Positions 59,203 through 64,000 of a stretch of 64,000 nucleotides of DNA are shown one piece after another. Source of the stretch: JAAFIP01 sp031367325 (GTDB taxonomy: Bacteria; Pseudomonadota; Gammaproteobacteria; Burkholderiales; Burkholderiaceae_C); contig JANLPQ010000033.1 in assembly GCA_031367325.1 (NCBI GenBank), positions 27,390 to 91,389 on the forward strand, read 5' to 3'. The position numbers were made by a program, and so were the translations under genes. Position 1 is the first letter of the stretch, and the number at the start of each line of letters is the position of its first letter. The notes under the pieces are model-generated. The model was not told where the DNA came from, ran no database searches, and saw nothing but the letters and a program-made list of their open reading frames with translations.

Positions 59203-59255
59203 CAGGTTAGCGATACGCTCTACTAAAACCACAGAAAAAATCACCAAGGGTTTCT

Positions 59256-60065
59256 ATGAACTTTGTACGCATTGCCGCCCACTTAGCTGCCACGATAGCG
59301 CTCGCCCTCCCGATGGGCGCAGCGCAGGCAGGCAGGTCTTGTGACGCACCCAAGCAACCGGCGCCCCAAGTGATAGAAAAAGGCCTGACTTTAGCTGAGC
59401 GCACGCTAAAAACTTTAGAGACAGAGTATGCCCGCAATGGCACCAAAGTAGTGGTCTTGGCACGTGCGGGCCAAGACCTTGCCAAGTACGGCCTGCGCTA
59501 TTCGCACTTGGGTTTAGCTTACAGGGCACAAGATGGGCAATGGCTGGTGGCGCATAAGCTCAACACTTGCGGTACGGCAGAGGCATCGGTGTATCGCCAA
59601 GGGCTGGGTGAATTTTTCTTAGATGACTTGTTCCGCTACGAGGCTGCCTGGATGGTGCCTACGCGCGAGGTGCAAGACAAGCTGCACGCAGCATTGCTAG
59701 ACAATGCACGCACCACCTCGATGCACACTAAGCCCTACAGCATGGTCAGCTATGTATGGGCGCAAAAGTACCAGCAAAGCAACCAGTGGGCTATTGAAAC
59801 CTTCGCTGCAGCGATGGAGAGCAGCATTAATAACCGTCAGCAAGCGCAGGCTTGGCTGCAGTTCAAGGGCTACGAGCCCACCACGCTCAAGCTTGGCCCC
59901 CTCACACGGCTAGGCGGGCGTATCACCGCAGCCAATATAGCGTTTGACGACCACCCCAACGAAAAACGATTTTCGGACCGTATTGAGTCTGTCACAGTCG
60001 ACTCAGTGTTCATGTGGTTGCAGCGGGCTGGATTGGCCGCTGCACCTGTGGCGTTGCGCTTGTAA
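59256..60065 (+). CDS. DUF2145-domain protein
   Basis: This exported protein of 269 residues has signal peptide RIAAHLAATIALALPMGAAQ. The mature sequence matches the DUF2145 pattern (VVVLARAGQDLAKYGLRYSH, LGLAYRAQDGQWLVAHKLNT, and a papain-like-looking PYSMVSYVWAQKYQQSNQW). The two His and the conserved Cys (NTCGTAEAS) could form a catalytic site, but no activity is established for the family. It follows the Ala/Val-rich gene at a distance of 53 bp. Confidence 0.86.
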   Translation: MNFVRIAAHLAATIALALPMGAAQAGRSCDAPKQPAPQVIEKGLTLAERTLKTLETEYARNGTKVVVLARAGQDLAKYGLRYSHLGLAYRAQDGQWLVAHKLNTCGTAEASVYRQGLGEFFLDDLFRYEAAWMVPTREVQDKLHAALLDNARTTSMHTKPYSMVSYVWAQKYQQSNQWAIETFAAAMESSINNRQQAQAWLQFKGYEPTTLKLGPLTRLGGRITAANIAFDDHPNEKRFSDRIESVTVDSVFMWLQRAGLAAAPVALRL

Positions 60066-60088
60066 TGCTAAGGTGATTTGCAGATCAG

Positions 60089-60140
60089 GCGCTATTAATA
60101 AAATAGCTGCTTGAGCAGGTTCTACGGCCTGAAACGCCTA
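60089..60140 (+). repeat. family A repeat
   Basis: GGCGCTATTAATAAAATAGC, TGCTTGAGCAGGTTCTACGG and CCTGAAACGCCT form a forward intergenic copy, similar to that at 36932. Confidence 0.88.
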
Positions 60141-60192
60141 AAAAGTATCCAAAATCTAATCGAAAAGACAATTTCAATCACCCACGCGCTGC

Positions 60193-61041
60193 TTATGCGT
60201 AACGCTTGTTGCGCAGATTATTTTTCATCTCTTTCAGCATGGGTTGCAGCTTTACACCGCCAATCCGCAGTGCCACTGTGGTGGCCAAGATGTCGATGAT
60301 CAGTAAGTGCAACAGGCGCGACACCATGGGGCTGTAGCGGTCGTAGCCTTCGGGGTGGTCAGCACTTAAATGGATGTTGCCAGCGCTGGCCAGTGGTGAG
60401 CCACTGGCGGTTAGCACAATAGTGGTCGCGCCGTTTTTGCGAGCAATGTCGCAGGCGTCCATCAGGTCACGCGTGCGGCCAGAGTTACTGATGACTACCA
60501 CGCAGTCGCCGGGGCCTACAGTGGACGCACTCATTACTTGCATGTGGCCGTCGCTGTAGGCAATAGACGTTACGCCTAGGCGAAAAAACTTATGCTGTGC
60601 GTCCTGCGCCACGATGCCCGAATTACCCACGCCAAAAAATTCAATGCGGCCGCGCTTGTTATAGGTGTCGGTCAAGGCCTCGGCAGCGCGCTCAATTGCA
60701 AAAGTGCTGGCATCATTGCGGTACTTTAAAAAAGCGGCCACAGTGTTGTCAATCACCTTGACCATGATGTCGCTTACTTTGTCGTCTACGTCCACACTGC
60801 GGTGGATAAACGGCACTCCCTCGCTCACGCTGCCTGCCAGCTTGAGTTTGAAATCACTCAAACCATCGTAGCCCATGCTGCGGCAAAAACGCACCACAGT
60901 AGGCTTGCTCACATGGGCACGATCAGACAGCTCGCTGACCGGTAAATTGGCAAACGCCCGAGGGTCAGCCAGTACCAGCTTGCCTACGCGCTGCTCCGCT
61001 GGTGCGAGCGACGACAAAGAGGCTTTGATACGGTCTAACAT
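60193..61041 (-). CDS. hexR: HexR-type regulator (RpiR family)
   Basis: This is an RpiR/MurR-family regulator of 282 residues. An N-terminal helix-turn-helix (about 17-60, SELSDRAHVSKPTVVRFCRS) is followed by a SIS domain for a phosphosugar (about 125-260, FFGVGNSGIVAQDAQHKFFR, CVVVISNSGRTRDLMDACDI). HexR senses 2-keto-3-deoxy-6-phosphogluconate and represses zwf and Entner-Doudoroff genes in proteobacteria. Its position 13 bp downstream of zwf in the same direction supports this assignment. Confidence 0.9.
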   Translation of the reverse strand: MLDRIKASLSSLAPAEQRVGKLVLADPRAFANLPVSELSDRAHVSKPTVVRFCRSMGYDGLSDFKLKLAGSVSEGVPFIHRSVDVDDKVSDIMVKVIDNTVAAFLKYRNDASTFAIERAAEALTDTYNKRGRIEFFGVGNSGIVAQDAQHKFFRLGVTSIAYSDGHMQVMSASTVGPGDCVVVISNSGRTRDLMDACDIARKNGATTIVLTASGSPLASAGNIHLSADHPEGYDRYSPMVSRLLHLLIIDILATTVALRIGGVKLQPMLKEMKNNLRNKRYA

Positions 61042-61054
61042 GAATTACTTTCAG

Positions 61055-62512
61055 TTATCTTGTTTCTTCTTCCCACGCATAGCCATCGCGTGCAATCATG
61101 GCGCTGGAGGCGCTAGGTCCCCAGGTACCTGCTGCATAGCCACGCGGGGGCATGGCGCCACCCTTCCAGTAGTCCAGCACTGGCTCTACCCAGCGCCAAG
61201 CTTCTTCTTGCTCGTCACTGCGTACAAATAAATTCAAGCGACCATCAATGACGTCTAGCAGCAAGCGCTCATAGGCACCCACGCGCTCAGTGCCGAAGCG
61301 TTTGTCAAAATCTAAATCGAGTTGCGCGCTGCTTAACGTGGTGCTGTCGCGCCGGTTGGCTTGACCCTGCGCCATCAAGTGCAGTTCTAGGCCATCTTTA
61401 GGCTGCAGATGAATTACCAGCTTGTTAGCCAGCCCAGTGGGGGTGTTGAAAATGGCGTGAGGCGTTTGGCGAAAATTCACTACGATATGCGCTTCGCGGC
61501 CTGCCAAGCGCTTGCCAGTGCGAATATAAAACGGCACACCGGCCCAGCGCCAGTTGGCGATCTCAGCGCGCAGTGCAACAAAAGTTTCAGTTTGGCTTTG
61601 TGGGTTGACGCCTGTCTCTTGCAAGTATCCCGGCACGGCCACGCCTGCAATATTGCCGGCGGTGTATTGGCCGCGCACTGTGTGCTGCTGCAAGGTTTGC
61701 GCTGTCCAGCGCGTCAATGAGCGTAGCACCTTGAGTTTTTCATCACGAATCGCATCCGCATGTGCGTTAATCGGTGGCTCCATGCCAATGGCGCACAGCA
61801 GCTGCAAAGCATGGTTTTGCACCATGTCGCGCAACGCGCCAATTCCGTCGTAGTAACCTCCGCGCTTTTCAACGCCAAGGTCTTCGGCCATAGTGATTTG
61901 AATGTTGGCAATATGCTCGCGCCGCCACACTGGTTCAAACAACGCATTGCCAAAGCGCAGCGCCATCAGGTTTTGCACAGAGGGCTTTCCAAGGTAGTGG
62001 TCAATGCGAAAGACTTGCTTTTCAGTAAAGTGCTGCAACACGGTGTGATTGATCAACCGGTTACTGGCCAAGTCTTGGCCTAGAGGTTTTTCCAGCACTA
62101 CCCGGGTTTGCGCAGTGTTCAATCCGGCCTTGCCCAACTGCTCACACACGACAGTGAATAAGTTGGGTGATGTAGCCAGATAAATCACCGTGGTGTCAGC
62201 TGCTCGCTCTGCTAAACGAGCGCCTAATACGACGTAGTCTTCTGGTTTGGATAAATCCATGCGCTGGTAAAACAACATGGCCGCAAAACGATCAAATTCG
62301 TCTGTTGTGGGCCGCTTGGCCAGATCGACTTTGTCAAAACGCGAGCGTATCAATTCACGGTATTGCACATCACTCATCGCGTCGCGCGCTACACCCAAAA
62401 TACGGCCGCCCTCAGGCAAAGTACCGTGGCGAAAGGCTTGGAACAAGGCAGGCATCAGCTTGCGCCAGCTCAAATCGCCTGTGCCACCAAATAAAACAAG
62501 GTTAAAGCTCAT
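61055..62512 (-). CDS. zwf: glucose-6-phosphate 1-dehydrogenase
   Basis: This enzyme oxidises glucose 6-phosphate to 6-phosphogluconolactone with NAD(P)+, 485 residues. The N-terminal dinucleotide motif is VLFGGTGDLSWRKLMPALFQ. The active site is FRIDHYLGKPSVQNLMALRF with the catalytic His. The usual Glu after GK (DHYLGKE) is Pro here. Further matches are VVLEKPLGQDLASNRLINHT and DVIDGRLNLFVRSDEQEEAW. It leads an operon with hexR. It is divergent from a solute-binding protein gene. Confidence 0.94.
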   Translation of the reverse strand: MSFNLVLFGGTGDLSWRKLMPALFQAFRHGTLPEGGRILGVARDAMSDVQYRELIRSRFDKVDLAKRPTTDEFDRFAAMLFYQRMDLSKPEDYVVLGARLAERAADTTVIYLATSPNLFTVVCEQLGKAGLNTAQTRVVLEKPLGQDLASNRLINHTVLQHFTEKQVFRIDHYLGKPSVQNLMALRFGNALFEPVWRREHIANIQITMAEDLGVEKRGGYYDGIGALRDMVQNHALQLLCAIGMEPPINAHADAIRDEKLKVLRSLTRWTAQTLQQHTVRGQYTAGNIAGVAVPGYLQETGVNPQSQTETFVALRAEIANWRWAGVPFYIRTGKRLAGREAHIVVNFRQTPHAIFNTPTGLANKLVIHLQPKDGLELHLMAQGQANRRDSTTLSSAQLDLDFDKRFGTERVGAYERLLLDVIDGRLNLFVRSDEQEEAWRWVEPVLDYWKGGAMPPRGYAAGTWGPSASSAMIARDGYAWEEETR

Positions 62513-62658
62513 AGGTTAATCATTTTATGACTGTAATGTAACTTGATTTCGTAACTTCGGGCAATGGTCGAACTAAATCGGTTGCTAAATTGAGTGCTAT
62601 TTTCCTAGTAAATACCCTGTTATAGTCAAGATTTGAAAGCAAGTACATTTTAATTTCA

Positions 62659-62670
62659 TGTAATTAAATT
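62659..62670. promoter_or_regulatory. HexR-like operator in the zwf divergent region
   Basis: TGTAATTAAATT matches most of the reported HexR palindrome TGTAATTAAATTACA, with the last ACA arm absent. A second TTGTAATT lies at 62687-62694. The sites lie upstream of both zwf and the solute-binding protein gene. Confidence 0.5.
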
Positions 62671-62704
62671 TCTCTAACTTTCGCAATTGTAATTCCAAAT
62701 AAGT

Positions 62705-63715
62705 ATGAAAAAAATAGCCATATTCTCGTGTTTGCTAGCTGTCTTAGGACTTGCACAAGCGCAAACAGTCAACGTAATTTGCTCTGTGCAAGCCGAGTGG
62801 TGCAACATGATGGGTACCGTGTACGCCAAAACTACCGGAGTCAAAATTAACATTTCTATGAAGGGCTCTGGCGAGGCCTTAGCGCAACTGATTGCCGAAA
62901 AAGAGAATCCTAAAACTGACATTTGGTTTGGTGGCACGGGCGATCCGCATTTGCAAGCGGCAGAGCAAAACTTGAGCTTGGAATACAAATCGCCAGCATT
63001 AACCCAGCTGTACCCCTGGGCGCAAGACCAAGCCAAACAGTCAGGCTACAAAACAGTCGGTATCTATTCTGGGCCGCTGGGTTTTGGCTACAACTCTGAG
63101 TTAATTGCCAAGAAAAAATTACAAGTGCCTAAAACTTGGGCCGATTTACTCAACCCAAGTTTAAAAGGTGAGATTCAAGTGGCCAACCCCGCGTCTAGCG
63201 GCACGGCCTACACGATGGTGGCCACATTGGTGCAATTAATGGGCGAAGACAAAGCGTTTGAGTACATGAAGCAATTGCACAAAAACGTGAGCCAATACAC
63301 CCGTAGCGGCACCGGCCCCATCAAGGCGGCAGCGCGTGGCGAGACAACAGTGTCGATCAGCTTTGTGCATGATGGCCCGGGTGAGAAGATGCAAGGCTTC
63401 CCGATCGAGACCATCACGCCAGCCGACGGCACAGGTGCAGAGATCGGTTCAATGAGCATCATCAAAGGCTCACGCAATTTAGAGGCAGCTAAAAAGTTCT
63501 ACGAGTGGGCGCTGACACCTGCTGCGCAAGAAATGGCAGCCGCAGCAAAACAGTTTCAGTTGCCATCGAACAAAAATGCAAAGAACGATCCGCGTATTCC
63601 TGACTTTAAAAAGATCAAGTTCATTAACTACGACTACGCCAAATACGGCTCATCTGCCGAACGTCGCCGCTTGATCGCCAAGTGGGAAAAAGACGTTAAC
63701 TCACTGCCACGTTAA
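62705..63715 (+). CDS. ABC transporter substrate-binding protein (AfuA/FutA type)
   Basis: This periplasmic binding protein of 336 residues has a signal peptide (MKKIAIFSCLLAVLGLAQAQ). It belongs to the family of ferric-ion/hexose-phosphate/phosphonate binding proteins, with TDIWFGGTGDPHLQAAEQ, GIYSGPLGFGYNSELIAKKK, KGEIQVANPASSGTAYTMVA and EWALTPAAQEMAAAAKQFQL. AfuA relatives bind hexose phosphates. Its position divergent from zwf, beside a HexR-like site, makes a phosphosugar ligand attractive, though iron cannot be excluded. A permease gene follows. Confidence 0.9.
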   Translation: MKKIAIFSCLLAVLGLAQAQTVNVICSVQAEWCNMMGTVYAKTTGVKINISMKGSGEALAQLIAEKENPKTDIWFGGTGDPHLQAAEQNLSLEYKSPALTQLYPWAQDQAKQSGYKTVGIYSGPLGFGYNSELIAKKKLQVPKTWADLLNPSLKGEIQVANPASSGTAYTMVATLVQLMGEDKAFEYMKQLHKNVSQYTRSGTGPIKAAARGETTVSISFVHDGPGEKMQGFPIETITPADGTGAEIGSMSIIKGSRNLEAAKKFYEWALTPAAQEMAAAAKQFQLPSNKNAKNDPRIPDFKKIKFINYDYAKYGSSAERRRLIAKWEKDVNSLPR

Positions 63716-63727
63716 GCGCCTTCACAC

Positions 63728-63757
63728 AGGCGCTGCATTGCAGCATCAAGCGCCTAA
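63728..63757 (+). terminator. hairpin between binding protein and permease genes
   Basis: AGGCGCT and AGCGCCT pair around a 16-base loop that itself contains TGCATTGCA. There is no T-run, so it is more likely to stabilise the upstream mRNA or attenuate readthrough than to be a full terminator. Confidence 0.45.
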
Positions 63758-63788
63758 GTCGTCAATCATGGTGCAGGTAAAGGCGTAC

Positions 63789-64000
63789 ATGAACTCTCAA
63801 ATTACAGATACTAGCGCGCGTCCCAACCGTGCCATCGCGGTATGGCTCGCCATTGGCCTGTTGGCTTATTTGGTACTGCCTTGGTATGCCATTCAAGACA
63901 GCAATGGCTTGCTGCAAATTCCTAATGTGTTCAGTGACGCTGAAGCGGGCAATGGCGTCATGCAGGCTGGTGCGTACGGCAGACCTTGGTTATGGCTGGG
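63789..64000 (+). CDS. ABC transporter permease, 5' part
   Basis: The window ends inside this gene. The visible 70 codons encode MNSQITDTSARPNRAIAVWL and a first membrane helix AIGLLAYLVLPWYAIQDSNG, matching the start of permeases paired with AfuA/FutA-type binding proteins. An AAGG precedes ATG 63789; an in-frame ATG at 63768 is a possible earlier start. Confidence 0.75.
   Translation, partial: MNSQITDTSARPNRAIAVWLAIGLLAYLVLPWYAIQDSNGLLQIPNVFSDAEAGNGVMQAGAYGRPWLWL

Overview
This window is about 64 kb of a betaproteobacterial chromosome, most likely a Comamonadaceae member close to Rhodoferax, Polaromonas or Limnohabitans. The evidence is gene content (PhaM, rsmI-yraN-gmhA, lptA-lptB-rpoN, split pnt genes, HexR-zwf, FIST, DUF2145), a moderate GC content judged by eye, and dispersed short repeats of a kind I associate with that family. 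No rRNA, tRNA, CRISPR array or intact insertion sequence was recognised. All assignments come from reading the sequence; no database search was run.

Layout. (1) 1-10246: a LacI regulator, a tandem SnoaL-like protein, a complete CUT1-type sugar ABC transporter, a double cupin, a MetE-like (cobalamin-independent) enzyme, an HpcH/HpaI aldolase and gluconokinase. This is a catabolic operon for an unidentified sugar or sugar-acid-like compound. (2) 10236-19494: a MocR regulator divergent from a tightly overlapping ten-gene run (two DMT exporters, two LysE exporters, two small cupins, a PLP aminotransferase, a PhzF-like isomerase, a VOC protein and a threonine-dehydratase-like enzyme), apparently an amino-acid conversion and efflux module. 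(3) 19500-29207: an unknown exported protein, a histidine phosphatase, GabT preceded by the tail of a deleted aldehyde dehydrogenase, a two-component system with a GIY-YIG-like protein, and an SPFH protein with an SH3-like partner.

(4) 29236-31346: what looks like a decayed chromosomal integron. A truncated integron-integrase gene with a LexA-like box in its promoter points away from three cassette-like units on the other strand (a CxxC protein, a GNAT gene broken by a stop codon, and a HigBA-type toxin-antitoxin pair) separated by attC-like sequences. Next to it the 3' end of rsmI and its flanking repeat are duplicated (31323-31435 and 32186-32299). I consider this the most interesting locus.

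(5) 32265-45238: housekeeping genes rsmI, yraN, gmhA, a BON protein with a tandem repeat, pyk, fba, purC, lptA, lptB, rpoN, an RlmL-like methyltransferase and a PIN protein. (6) 45239-52632: fadD, the pnt operon interrupted by an unknown exported protein, and a NUDIX gene, all bracketed by long inverted copies of an unusual repeat. (7) 52393-64000: two small lipoproteins, PhaM, FIST, a ceramidase-like membrane protein, an MFS-PlsC fusion, YiaA/B-like and DUF2145 proteins, hexR-zwf, and the start of an AfuA/FutA-type ABC transporter.

A recurring theme is a short repeat (family A, core AATAGCTGCTTGAGCAGG and variants) present about 14 times. Several copies lie inside reading frames without breaking them, supply stop codons, or sit over a gene start. 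A separate GC-rich repeat is inserted in frame in the PhzF-like gene.
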